Shown here one piece after another: positions 7,723 through 15,779 of a stretch of 64,000 bases of DNA. The position numbers and the translations under genes were made by a program. The stretch's first letter is position 1. Every line of letters begins with the position of its first letter. The notes under the pieces are model-generated. The model was not told the origin of the DNA. It ran no database searches and saw only the letters and a list, made by a program, of their open reading frames with translations. The stretch covers positions 1-64,000 of the forward strand of contig NZ_JAAITU010000006.1 in assembly GCF_013304385.1 (NCBI RefSeq), read 5' to 3'. Origin of the DNA: Blautia glucerasea. Its GTDB lineage: Bacteria > Bacillota > Clostridia > Lachnospirales > Lachnospiraceae.

Positions 7723-7752
7723 TTGACAGACTGGAAAATGTACCATATAATC
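7723..7752 (+). promoter_or_regulatory. Sigma-A promoter of the transcobalamin-like surface protein
   Basis: Consensus TTGACA and TATAAT with a 17-bp spacer, both boxes perfect. It lies about 290 bp upstream of the start codon, leaving a long structured leader. Confidence 0.88.
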
Positions 7753-7785
7753 ACAAACCAGTGGGACAAAATAGAATAGAGAAGT

Positions 7786-7860
7786 ACAGATATTTTGAGA
7801 ATCAGTGAAATTCTGATACAGGAAGGTGCATTGCCGTAAAGTCGGCGGTCGGATATCTGT
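7786..7860 (+). promoter_or_regulatory. Compact cobalamin-riboswitch-like aptamer
   Basis: An 8-bp closing stem ACAGATAT (7786-7793) / ATATCTGT (7853-7860) encloses GAGAA, the hairpin ATCAGTGAAATTCTGAT (P4-like, with the GTGAAA loop of B12 aptamers), a GATACAG-like junction and a GCCG/CGGC hairpin, ending in GTCGGATATCTGT, which resembles the 3' box GTCAGGATACCTGC. At about 75 nt it is shorter than class I aptamers and departs from them in the junction, so this could be a variant B12 aptamer or an unrelated fold. Confidence 0.5.
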
Positions 7861-7899
7861 AAAATAAGGTAAATCAATTCTGCATGACGAATGACTATC

Positions 7900-7955
7900 A
7901 GGTAACGAAGTTTCCTCTATAAATAAGGGGAGGCTTGTTACCTGTTTTTATTTTT
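7900..7955 (+). terminator. Leader terminator (attenuator) before the surface protein
   Basis: AGGTAAC (7900-7906) pairs with GTTACCT (7937-7943), with an inner CCTC/GGGG helix, followed by a T-rich tract. It sits between the aptamer-like fold and the gene and is the expected OFF switch. Confidence 0.8.
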
Positions 7956-8045
7956 GCGGATAATGAGCCAAAGGCCATGTGGATAAGGAACCGAAATCTG
8001 ATTTTGTCTGAATAAAAAACGAATAAAAACAAGGAGAGGAATGGA

Positions 8046-11000
8046 ATGAGGAACAAAAAGTATGTAAAGCAGTTACTCAGTATTGTGATGATCGGTTTGT
8101 TATCCCTTAACGAGCCGATGATCGCCCTGGCAGAGTCAGAAGCGCTTCTCACATCGGAACTGCCGGCACAGGTAGTGGATGTGATAGATGCGGATGATAC
8201 TGCAGGGGAAGCAACAGACTATGAAGAAGTTACTGCAGATGAGTTTGTGGATGAGCCACAGGAAGTAGCAGGATCAGAGGATGAGGAACTGTTCCAGGAC
8301 GGAACAGAGGATGCCCAGACAGATCTGTATGATGGGGAAACCATGGTACAGGATGCAGATGCTTCTGAATTCCCAACAGAGATCCTGGCAGGCGATACAT
8401 ATAAACTGGAGAAGGATATTACTTTATCAAATGGCCAGCAGATCAAGAATCTGGCAGGAACCCTGGATGGACAGGGGCATACCATCACACTGTCAGGCAG
8501 TGCACTGGCAGTGAATGTATCCGGAACGATCCAGAACCTGGGAGTAAAGGGAAGTGTTACTGTATCTGAGGATCATAAAGGAGTAATCGCAGATACTCTT
8601 ACCGGAACATTACGTAACAGCTATTCTGTTGTAGGTATTAAGGATGATGGTTTCATGTCTGAGGTAGGCGGACTGGTAGGAAAAATGACCGGAGGAACCA
8701 TACAGAACTGTTACTTTGCAGGCAGTGGAGATTCTTATATGATGGTGCATGGTATTGCATCCTATAACAATTCAGCAGAATCCAAGGTCAGCAACTGTTA
8801 TTTTATAAATTCTTTGGATGCGTTTGGAATAAATAAACCAGAATTACAGCAGACAAATTGTGCCAGCAAGACGGATGCAGAAATGAAGAGTGAAGGGATT
8901 GTTGCTCTTCTTAATACAGCAATTGCAGGAACCGGTTATGTGTTTGCATATGCAGAGGGCAGCTATCCGGTTCTGAAAGAGGGAGTGGCAGAGGTAAGCT
9001 GGGCAGCCCTTGACAGTGCACTGGAACAGGCAGGAGTCTTAAATAAAGAAGAGTATAAAGCAGATACCTGGAAGGCACTGGAAGATGCGGTGGCAGAAGG
9101 GAATGCATTAAAAGAACAGACAGAAGCCTCTCAGGAAGAGATCAACAGTGCTGCAGATAAGATTACAAAGGCTATCGCAGGGCTGAAAAAAGAGACAATT
9201 GTAAAGCCGGTATCCATTCCGGAAAATGCAACACCGATTGCATCTCAGGCAGATTTTGCAAAGATGGCCAATGCAAAAGGAAAATATTTTGTTTTAACAC
9301 AGGACATTACCATTGACAGCGGTTATATGGCTGTTTCTGATTACATGAATTATGAGGCTTTTGCAGGTGTACTGGATGGTAAGGGCCATACCATTACATT
9401 TGAACAGGCCGGAGCTGTCTTTGCTTCCCTGACGGCAGGTGCAATCGTGCAGAATGTGAACGTAACAGGAACAATGACCGGCACTGAGGTTACAGGACCC
9501 TTTGGTAAGACTGCTTACGGGGCTTCAATCCTGAACTGCCGAAGTGACATCAGTGGAAGCAATGTGGCTGGCTTTATTGGAAAAACCGGAGCTTATATGG
9601 GAGCCACTGCTTCACAGGACTGTGCAGGCGTGATCGCAAACTGTATTGCAATCGGTGATAACGGAAAGGGTGCACTTTGCAACAGCAGCAGCAACCAGAC
9701 CGGGGCGGCAGTGATTAAGAACTGCTACTGGGTAGATACTTTAGGCAGCGGTTCAGGTGCCATGTCTGAGGAGGACATGAAAACTCTGGATCTGGTTGAA
9801 AAATTAAATGCCAATAAAGGTGACAACGGAACTTCCTGGGGTCAGGGAAGTGATGGATATCCATATTTTGGAGAGAACCAGTCTTACACACCAGGAAGCT
9901 TTAAATGGCCGGAAACAGGAGAAAACAAGTATCCTATCGCATTTCAGGCTTATAACGGAACAGAGGCCGTTACATTAGAGGATGGACGCCTGGAAGTATC
10001 ACCAGATGCAGTGGGTATGGCGAATGTGGCAGGAACCTTTTCTTTACAGGACTATACAGCACCCAAGGGAAGCAGTGTGTCATGGGGATTCTCCCAGAGA
10101 AAACCGGAAAGTGCTTTTGCTGTTTATGATGAGGGATTATTCTGTGTCAGCGGAACAGGAGTAGCAGTTGTGACCGCCACTCAGAATAACAGTGACGGAA
10201 GCAGTGAGCTTCTGGCTTCTGTAGCAGTCCGTTCTTCCAGACAGAAGCTGACAGATATCAAGCTGTATATTGACGGCGAAGATGTAACAGACGGATCATT
10301 TACCGTACAGGGGTCAGAGTATAAGAGAATTGTTGTAAAAGCACAGTATCAGGAAAATGGTGCTTATCAGGATGTATCTTATGCATCTTTTACCTATACA
10401 GCTGATGAAGAGGGCACAAAATTACTCAGTAACCGTGTGAACAGCTCCAGCGGATTTGCTTTTAAAAATCCTGGAACAGCAACCTTTACAGTAACAGCCA
10501 AAAATCAGCCTGAAATGAAGAAGACTATAATTGTAACATCTGCCTATGTTCCGGTAGAGTCAGTTACACCTGCAATTTCAGGAACAAAAGAAATCCATAC
10601 CAGAAATGCCAACAGTGACGGACAGGAGACGGACGGAAGAGTGGCATTTAACCCGATCCTTGGATCAGCGATCGTCACACCTGCGAATGCTACAAATGCA
10701 GATAAAGTAACCATTACCAGTGACGATCCGGAAGGAACTATTGCGTACTACACCAGCGGGGAAAAGGGATATGTGCCAAAGCAGGCAGGAACCGTAACCT
10801 TTACCGCAACGATTGAGGATACAAATCCCCTGACCGGAGAAACAAAGACGGTTTCCGGTGACAGTACTGTAACATTTGTATATAAGAATAATGTAAAATC
10901 TGTGGAGCTTGCAGAGGCAGACAAAGAGATCACTGTAGAAGCAGGAAAGAACAGTGACACATTCAAACCGGTAGTGACAGGAGAACTGGATGAGCAGGGA

Positions 11001-13256
11001 TATGATGTTACAGAGCCTGCACTGAAATGGACTTACAGCAAGAAAGGTATTGCTCAGGTAGTCAGAACCGGAAGCGGATACTGGAAGAAGAATGGAAATT
11101 ACAATGTAAGTGATCCGGATTACGGTTCTTACCTTCCTGTTGCAGAATATCAGGTAATGGGCCTGTCAGAAGGTACTGTAACGGCAACCGGAACACCGAT
11201 TGACAACAAAAACAATGTGGAGCCAGTTACCATCACCATTACAGTAACAAAAGGAAGCGGAACCGGAGTTGATGTAATTGCAAAAGCAAATGAAGGTGCA
11301 GACAATGCACTGGATTACATTGAGAGCAGCCATAATGACAAGGGCTACGCGTATGGTAATGAATGGCTGATCTATGCTATGCTTCAGGGCAATAAGGAAC
11401 TGAGCGAAGAAGTAAAAAATGCATATTATACGTCTGTTGCTACAGAAGTAACGAACTGGGACGAAACAAAGAAACCAACGGATATTGAGCGTACTGCCCT
11501 GGCACTTGCCAGACTTGGAAAAGACATTACAGATGTAGATGGCGTTAATCTGGCTGCCATGATTTACAATTCTGGGAATCTGACAGACGGATCCAACGAG
11601 CTTGCATATGCGCTGCTTGCACTGGATGCTGCAAATATCACCATTCCATCTGCTGCAAAATGGTCAAGGTCAGCCATGATCGCAGAGTTGCTGAAATTCC
11701 AGAATGCAAATGGCGGATTTGGATTAACAGAAAATGAATCAGCCAGCGTAGATATGACGGCTATGGTATTACAGGCCCTGGCACCATATCAGAACCGTGT
11801 AGGTGTAAAAGAAGCGGTTGATAAGGCTCTGGTATATCTCCAGGATCAGCAGAGAGATGACTTTGGATATGGCACTGCAGAATCTACAGCACAGGTACTG
11901 CTTGCCCTTACCTGTCTTGGCATTGATCCAACTTCTGTAGAAGGCGGATTTGGTACACCTGATTTTAACCTGATCACTAACCTGATGAAATATCAGCAGG
12001 CAGATGGTGGATTTTCTCATAATATGAATGTTGGAAAATCACAGGAAATGTCTACTGTGCAGGTATTACAGGCTCTTGATGCATATCGCAGTGGAAAGAC
12101 AACTTATTGGGCAGTAAAAGGTGAATATGTAAGCGTTATGGTATCTGTTCTGGGTGATGAAGTACATAACAGTGATGAAGATGGACAGATCCATGTATTG
12201 TCCAGAAATAATCTGACTGTCTGGGCTGCACAGGCTGAATACCGTGTGGCAAAAGCTTCTACAGCTATGGAAGCCATTGACGCAGCGCTGGCAGCAGCAG
12301 GAATGACCTGCGAAAAGAGATATGAAGGCACTTATATTTCATCCGTAACAAACAGTAATGGTGTAAAGCTTGGCGAATTTACCAATGGTAAAAAGTCTGG
12401 CTGGCTATACAGTGTAAATGGAAAAGATGCAGATGTAGGAGCATGTGATTACAAATTATCAGATGGGGATGAAATTATTTTCCATTATACTGATAATTAT
12501 ACAAAGGAAAACACGTCAGCAGATCATCAGCACAGCTGGGGAAGTGGCACAGTGATAAAAGATGCAACCTGTACAATTGCTGGTGTCCGCATATTTACAT
12601 GTGAATGCGGAGAGACAAAAACAGAAACCATTCCTGCAACAGGTCATCAGTTTGGAAATTGGGAGAAAGTATCTGATGCAACTGTATTTGCCCCGGAGAA
12701 AGAAGCACGTACCTGCAGCGTTTGCAAGCAGGAAGAAACGAGAGACAACGGCGCGAAGCTGAAGGCAACCATCAAAGTAAATGCAACTACACTTCCACTG
12801 AAGGTAAAACAGAAGACAAGTGCCCTGAAGGTCAGCGGACTGGCAAAGGGAGATTCTGTAAAATCCTGGAAGTCAGGTAACACAAAGATCTTCACTGTAT
12901 CCAGTAAGGGTGTTATTACAGCAGGAAAGAAGACTGGAAAGGCAACATTGACTATTACACTTGCCAGCGGCCTGAAAAAGAATATCACCGTTAAGGTGCA
13001 GAAGAGCACAGTAACCACCAGCAAGATCAGCGGCTTAAAGTCCAAGGTAACTCTTAAGAAGGGCAAAAAGCTTACATTAAAGCCGGTACGCACACCGATC
13101 ACATCCAAACAGAAGTTTACTTACAGCACTTCCAACAAGAAGATCGTAGCAGTAAGCGGCAAAGGCGTGATCACAGCAAAGAAGGCTGGAAAAGCTAAGA
13201 TCACAGTGAAATCCGGTAAAAAGAAATTTACGGTAACGGTAACTGTAACAAAATAA
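8046..13256 (+). CDS. Giant secreted protein with transcobalamin-like barrel plus DUF4430
   Basis: A 1736-residue secreted protein. Order of parts: signal peptide (1-30, ending ALAESEA); an acidic linker; beta-helix/GLUG-type repeats (about 105-311); FIVAR-type helical module (318-381); a second GLUG-type region (388-618); Ig-like/BIG-type domains (about 650-1075); an alpha/alpha-barrel with QNANGGFG, DQQRDDFGYG and QQADGGFS repeats (1085-1350); DUF4430 (1356-1483, GWLYSVNGK and LSDGDEIIFHYT); a Cys-rich HSWGSGTVIKDATC repeat pair (1495-1560); and lysine-rich BIG2-type repeats to the end (1575-1736). Barrel plus DUF4430 is the architecture of vertebrate transcobalamin and intrinsic factor. 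There is no LPXTG motif; attachment may be through the basic C-terminal repeats. The leader carries a perfect promoter, a B12-like aptamer and a terminator. Corrinoid binding is inference; polysaccharide or adhesin roles remain possible. Confidence 0.85.
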   Translation: MRNKKYVKQLLSIVMIGLLSLNEPMIALAESEALLTSELPAQVVDVIDADDTAGEATDYEEVTADEFVDEPQEVAGSEDEELFQDGTEDAQTDLYDGETMVQDADASEFPTEILAGDTYKLEKDITLSNGQQIKNLAGTLDGQGHTITLSGSALAVNVSGTIQNLGVKGSVTVSEDHKGVIADTLTGTLRNSYSVVGIKDDGFMSEVGGLVGKMTGGTIQNCYFAGSGDSYMMVHGIASYNNSAESKVSNCYFINSLDAFGINKPELQQTNCASKTDAEMKSEGIVALLNTAIAGTGYVFAYAEGSYPVLKEGVAEVSWAALDSALEQAGVLNKEEYKADTWKALEDAVAEGNALKEQTEASQEEINSAADKITKAIAGLKKETIVKPVSIPENATPIASQADFAKMANAKGKYFVLTQDITIDSGYMAVSDYMNYEAFAGVLDGKGHTITFEQAGAVFASLTAGAIVQNVNVTGTMTGTEVTGPFGKTAYGASILNCRSDISGSNVAGFIGKTGAYMGATASQDCAGVIANCIAIGDNGKGALCNSSSNQTGAAVIKNCYWVDTLGSGSGAMSEEDMKTLDLVEKLNANKGDNGTSWGQGSDGYPYFGENQSYTPGSFKWPETGENKYPIAFQAYNGTEAVTLEDGRLEVSPDAVGMANVAGTFSLQDYTAPKGSSVSWGFSQRKPESAFAVYDEGLFCVSGTGVAVVTATQNNSDGSSELLASVAVRSSRQKLTDIKLYIDGEDVTDGSFTVQGSEYKRIVVKAQYQENGAYQDVSYASFTYTADEEGTKLLSNRVNSSSGFAFKNPGTATFTVTAKNQPEMKKTIIVTSAYVPVESVTPAISGTKEIHTRNANSDGQETDGRVAFNPILGSAIVTPANATNADKVTITSDDPEGTIAYYTSGEKGYVPKQAGTVTFTATIEDTNPLTGETKTVSGDSTVTFVYKNNVKSVELAEADKEITVEAGKNSDTFKPVVTGELDEQGYDVTEPALKWTYSKKGIAQVVRTGSGYWKKNGNYNVSDPDYGSYLPVAEYQVMGLSEGTVTATGTPIDNKNNVEPVTITITVTKGSGTGVDVIAKANEGADNALDYIESSHNDKGYAYGNEWLIYAMLQGNKELSEEVKNAYYTSVATEVTNWDETKKPTDIERTALALARLGKDITDVDGVNLAAMIYNSGNLTDGSNELAYALLALDAANITIPSAAKWSRSAMIAELLKFQNANGGFGLTENESASVDMTAMVLQALAPYQNRVGVKEAVDKALVYLQDQQRDDFGYGTAESTAQVLLALTCLGIDPTSVEGGFGTPDFNLITNLMKYQQADGGFSHNMNVGKSQEMSTVQVLQALDAYRSGKTTYWAVKGEYVSVMVSVLGDEVHNSDEDGQIHVLSRNNLTVWAAQAEYRVAKASTAMEAIDAALAAAGMTCEKRYEGTYISSVTNSNGVKLGEFTNGKKSGWLYSVNGKDADVGACDYKLSDGDEIIFHYTDNYTKENTSADHQHSWGSGTVIKDATCTIAGVRIFTCECGETKTETIPATGHQFGNWEKVSDATVFAPEKEARTCSVCKQEETRDNGAKLKATIKVNATTLPLKVKQKTSALKVSGLAKGDSVKSWKSGNTKIFTVSSKGVITAGKKTGKATLTITLASGLKKNITVKVQKSTVTTSKISGLKSKVTLKKGKKLTLKPVRTPITSKQKFTYSTSNKKIVAVSGKGVITAKKAGKAKITVKSGKKKFTVTVTVTK

Positions 13257-13500
13257 AAAACAGAAGAATTAATTACAGTTAATGAGCAGCAAGTATGGTT
13301 TTCTTCGCAAAGATTATTTGAAAAACCATGGAAATTCAGTATATCAGGTGATACTTCCGCAGAATCGCATGGGTAGGGGCTGCCAATCAGCACAGACCTA
13401 TATTCTTGACGGAAAACCAAGCTGCTTAGAATTTATCTTTTGAAGACGAAATCTGGTTGATAAATCAGGTAAAAGTGATATACTGAATGCATAAGAAAAG
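13257..13500. other. Intergenic region, no gene seen
   Basis: About 245 bp after the giant surface protein. Short frames only; no recognisable protein remnant or RNA. Confidence 0.5.
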
Positions 13501-13503
13501 AAA

Positions 13504-13541
13504 CCGTGTGGAATTACAGTTTTGTTTTCACACGGTTTTTT
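13504..13541 (+). terminator. Rho-independent terminator
   Basis: CCGTGTG / CACACGG stem with an 18-base loop followed by TTTTTT. It separates the surface-protein region from the next operon. Confidence 0.75.
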
Positions 13542-13552
13542 GAAAAATACAG

Positions 13553-13568
13553 GTTAGGCAATACTAAC
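13553..13568. promoter_or_regulatory. GTTAG-N6-CTAAC palindrome (DtxR/IdeR-like box), copy 1
   Basis: Inverted repeat GTTAG/CTAAC spaced by 6, about 95 bp before the small gene at 13662. The same arrangement occurs at 15704-15719. TTAG..CTAA half sites of this geometry resemble DtxR/IdeR-type metal-regulator boxes; the regulator itself is not in the window. Confidence 0.5.
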
Positions 13569-13661
13569 GTCGGCACCGTCAGTTTACTTGAAAATGAAAA
13601 AGAAGACGGATTTCTATGAGAGTATTGATTTATGGAGCCTGGTATGATTGGAGGTAAAGAC

Positions 13662-13808
13662 ATGAAAAACGAAGAATACATAAAATTATCAATCAACGAG
13701 TTTACAAAAAGAAAAGCAGGACTAAAAGTAGAAAAATTTGAAATCCGTAAAGGTATGAGGATGCATTGTGTTGTAAGAAAACCTATGGGAGAAGGCAATA
13801 GACAATGA
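13662..13808 (+). CDS. Small hypothetical protein, 48 residues
   Basis: Reads MKNEEYIKLSINEFTKRKAG and continues to KPMGEGNRQ. A good ribosome-binding site (GGAGG) lies before the ATG. Its stop overlaps an in-frame ATG of the next reading frame (ATGA), suggesting translational coupling or a fragmented older gene. The charged sequence with a KVEKFEIRKGMRMHCVVRKP segment is not one I recognise. Confidence 0.45.
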   Translation: MKNEEYIKLSINEFTKRKAGLKVEKFEIRKGMRMHCVVRKPMGEGNRQ

Positions 13809-13900
13809 AAGAGAAATCCATAGAGGGAAGCAATGCAAAATTCACATGGGGAGTTAAGAATGGAAAGGAGCTGATATTATTTTACGAGGAGATGATAAAG

Positions 13901-14836
13901 ATGAAGAAAAGGCATTTTGATGTGGAATCAGATGGATTTTATGGTGCATATTGGAAATGCAAAACAGGATCAGACTGTGCAATGATTGCCATGATCGGAG
14001 ATGACTCGGAGGATTATCTGGCGCGTACATCTGTGAAATGGTTACATAAACTGGGTGTGAATGTGATGACAATGTCACCTGGAAAAAAGGATTATGGACA
14101 TCATAATTATCCGCTGGAACGTATAGAGAAAGCAATCGATTGGTTAAAAGTGCATGGTAATCAGAAGATAGGAATTGTCGGGGCATCTACTACAGGAACA
14201 CTTGCCTTAACTGCCGCTTCTTATTTTGAAGATATCACATTAACGATTGGTCTGACACCCAGTGATTTTATCTGGCAGGGATTTATGCAGGGAAAAAAAG
14301 ATGGTTGTAAGGAATGGCCGATTGAGGGAGAATCTCTTTTTTCATATAAAGGAGAATCACTTCCGTATATGCCGTTTTGTTATAAACATCCGGATTACTG
14401 GCATGTGATTGAGAAAGAAACAAAGCGAACCGGTGATATGATCAATTCAAGAAAACTGTTTGATGATTCGGAAAAGGCTCATCCAATCCAAGAAGACGAG
14501 ATGATCAAGATTGAAAAGATCAATGGAACATTATTGCTGATTGGTGCGGAAGATGATGTGTTGTGGGATACTGCAAAATACATCCGCCGAATGAAGCAGC
14601 GTATAAAAGAACGTCCGCATACTTGTAGATTAGAGTTTGTAATCTATGAGCATGGAACTCATTTCGTTTTTCCGGAGGGCATGCTAAAGACAATGCTCCC
14701 AGTTGGATCCGGACTCTTTGTGAAACTGGCATTTCAGGCAGCAAGAAAATATCCGAAAGAATGCCGCAGAGCACGTCTGGATATTGACCAGCGGGTAAGA
14801 AACGCTGTTACAAAATGGAAGAAAGTAGATAGATAA
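13901..14836 (+). CDS. Alpha/beta hydrolase, BAAT/acyl-CoA thioesterase C-terminal family
   Basis: Cytoplasmic alpha/beta-hydrolase resembling the C-terminal domain of bile acid-CoA:amino acid N-acyltransferase and acyl-CoA thioesterases. The nucleophile elbow is GIVGASTTG (Ser near residue 92 from this start), the acid is probably in LLIGAEDDVLWD (about 215) and the His in YEHGTHFVFPEG (about 257). The frame is open up to ATG 13805, but GAGGAG 9 bp before ATG 13901 favours the shorter form (MKKRHFDVESDGFYG), which begins at the conserved fold. The N-terminal BAAT domain is absent. Possible substrates are acyl-thioesters or a siderophore-like ester; the TetR/ABC-exporter neighbours and the metal-box-like palindrome upstream are context only. 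Confidence 0.75.
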   Translation: MKKRHFDVESDGFYGAYWKCKTGSDCAMIAMIGDDSEDYLARTSVKWLHKLGVNVMTMSPGKKDYGHHNYPLERIEKAIDWLKVHGNQKIGIVGASTTGTLALTAASYFEDITLTIGLTPSDFIWQGFMQGKKDGCKEWPIEGESLFSYKGESLPYMPFCYKHPDYWHVIEKETKRTGDMINSRKLFDDSEKAHPIQEDEMIKIEKINGTLLLIGAEDDVLWDTAKYIRRMKQRIKERPHTCRLEFVIYEHGTHFVFPEGMLKTMLPVGSGLFVKLAFQAARKYPKECRRARLDIDQRVRNAVTKWKKVDR

Positions 14837-14937
14837 AGAAAATCTGTTTGAATAGAACAGACTTGTAAAACTGCAGAATGCATCTGCGGGGTGGAAACTG
14901 AATACACAGGAAAAATAAAAAAATCTAAACAGTAGAC

Positions 14938-14996
14938 TTGACAAAATCCTGTAACGAGTTAAAATATAACAGTGCTATATAGCACTGTTATATTTT
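14938..14996 (+). promoter_or_regulatory. tetR promoter with a perfect 36-bp palindromic operator
   Basis: The -35 TTGACA begins near 14939. Positions 14961-14996 form a perfect palindrome of 36 bp centred on GCTATATAGC with AT-rich outer arms; it covers the -10 region and transcription start. A TetR regulator gene follows directly, so this is almost certainly its own operator. Confidence 0.88.
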
Positions 14997-15024
14997 GGGG
15001 AGAAGTTTAGAGGATACGAAAAGA

Positions 15025-15654
15025 ATGTCGACGAAAGCAGAAGATACACAAAAAAACATATTAGATACAGCCAGAAAACATTTCCTGAAAGATGGTTTGA
15101 CGGGAGCGTCTTTAAGAAACATTGTAAAAGATGCAGGGCTTACTACTGGCGCATTTTACAAATATTATCCGACGAAAGAAGCACTTTTTGATGCACTGAC
15201 GGATCCATATATGGAACATATTTATCAGATTTATGACCAGATCGTTGAGGCGTTTGAAAAGCTTTCAGCCAGTGATCAGACAAGGAATATGTCGGATACA
15301 TCCAGTGATGGGATGGAGCAGATGATTGATTATATCTATGATCATTATGATAATTTCAGATTATTGTTGAAATGCGGAGACAGTGGAAAATTTGAATTAT
15401 TCATACATAATATGGTGGAGCGGGAAAAGAAGTCCAGTCTGAAATATATGGAAAAAATGAAAGAGACCGGTGTAAAAATACCGGTTGTAGAGGAAAGCCT
15501 TATGCATATGATCTATACGGGATTCTTTTCGTCAATATTTCAGATCATTGAGCATGATATAGACAGGGAGACTGCAAAGAAAAATGTGCATCAGCTGAAA
15601 GAATTTAATACAGGCGGCTGGGAACGATTGTGGAATATTGAATTTCCGGTATAA
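15025..15654 (+). CDS. TetR/AcrR family transcriptional regulator
   Basis: One-component repressor of 209 residues. The N-terminal HTH is clear (ILDTARKHFLKDGLTGASLR, then TTGAFYKYYPTKEALFDAL, residues 10-55), followed by an all-helical ligand-binding domain. I start at ATG 15025 (MSTKAEDTQKN) with AGAGG upstream; an alternative TTG at 14995 lies inside the operator. It is followed by its own terminator and then by the two ABC exporter genes, which it probably controls along with itself. The ligand is unknown. Confidence 0.88.
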   Translation: MSTKAEDTQKNILDTARKHFLKDGLTGASLRNIVKDAGLTTGAFYKYYPTKEALFDALTDPYMEHIYQIYDQIVEAFEKLSASDQTRNMSDTSSDGMEQMIDYIYDHYDNFRLLLKCGDSGKFELFIHNMVEREKKSSLKYMEKMKETGVKIPVVEESLMHMIYTGFFSSIFQIIEHDIDRETAKKNVHQLKEFNTGGWERLWNIEFPV

Positions 15655-15660
15655 CTGATG

Positions 15661-15694
15661 CAGGTGGCTAATGCCAGTAAGCCACCTATTTTAT
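15661..15694 (+). terminator. Terminator after tetR
   Basis: AGGTGGCT / AGCCACCT stem followed by ATTTTATT, immediately after the tetR stop. Confidence 0.8.
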
Positions 15695-15703
15695 TATATA
15701 TGA

Positions 15704-15719
15704 GTTAGGAAATGCTAAC
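15704..15719. promoter_or_regulatory. GTTAG-N6-CTAAC palindrome, copy 2
   Basis: GTTAG-GAAATG-CTAAC, the same inverted repeat and spacing as at 13553, 60 bp before the ABC exporter pair. It suggests that one regulator, possibly iron- or manganese-responsive, sees both operons. Confidence 0.5.
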
Positions 15720-15724
15720 GAAAG

Positions 15725-15764
15725 AAATAATAATAAAATAAAAGTAATAATAATAAAACAAAAG
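15725..15764 (+). repeat. 20-bp tandem direct repeat, two units
   Basis: Two adjacent AT-only units differing at 2 of 20 positions (core ATAATAATAAAA), ending just before the ribosome-binding site AAGGAG of the first ABC gene. Confidence 0.8.
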
Positions 15765-15779
15765 TAAGGAGAAACAGAT

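Noticed and set aside
2749-7847. Identical 15-mer CCGTAAAGTCGGCGG at about 2749 and 7833, which could suggest a shared RNA motif.
   Set aside because: By my estimate one or two shared 15-mers are expected by chance in 64 kb. The first lies within the decayed LRR coding frame and the second within the leader hairpin, and flanks do not match.
13370-13460. Possible small-RNA or gene remnant after the giant surface protein.
   Set aside because: Only short frames and no stable conserved-looking fold apart from the downstream terminator.
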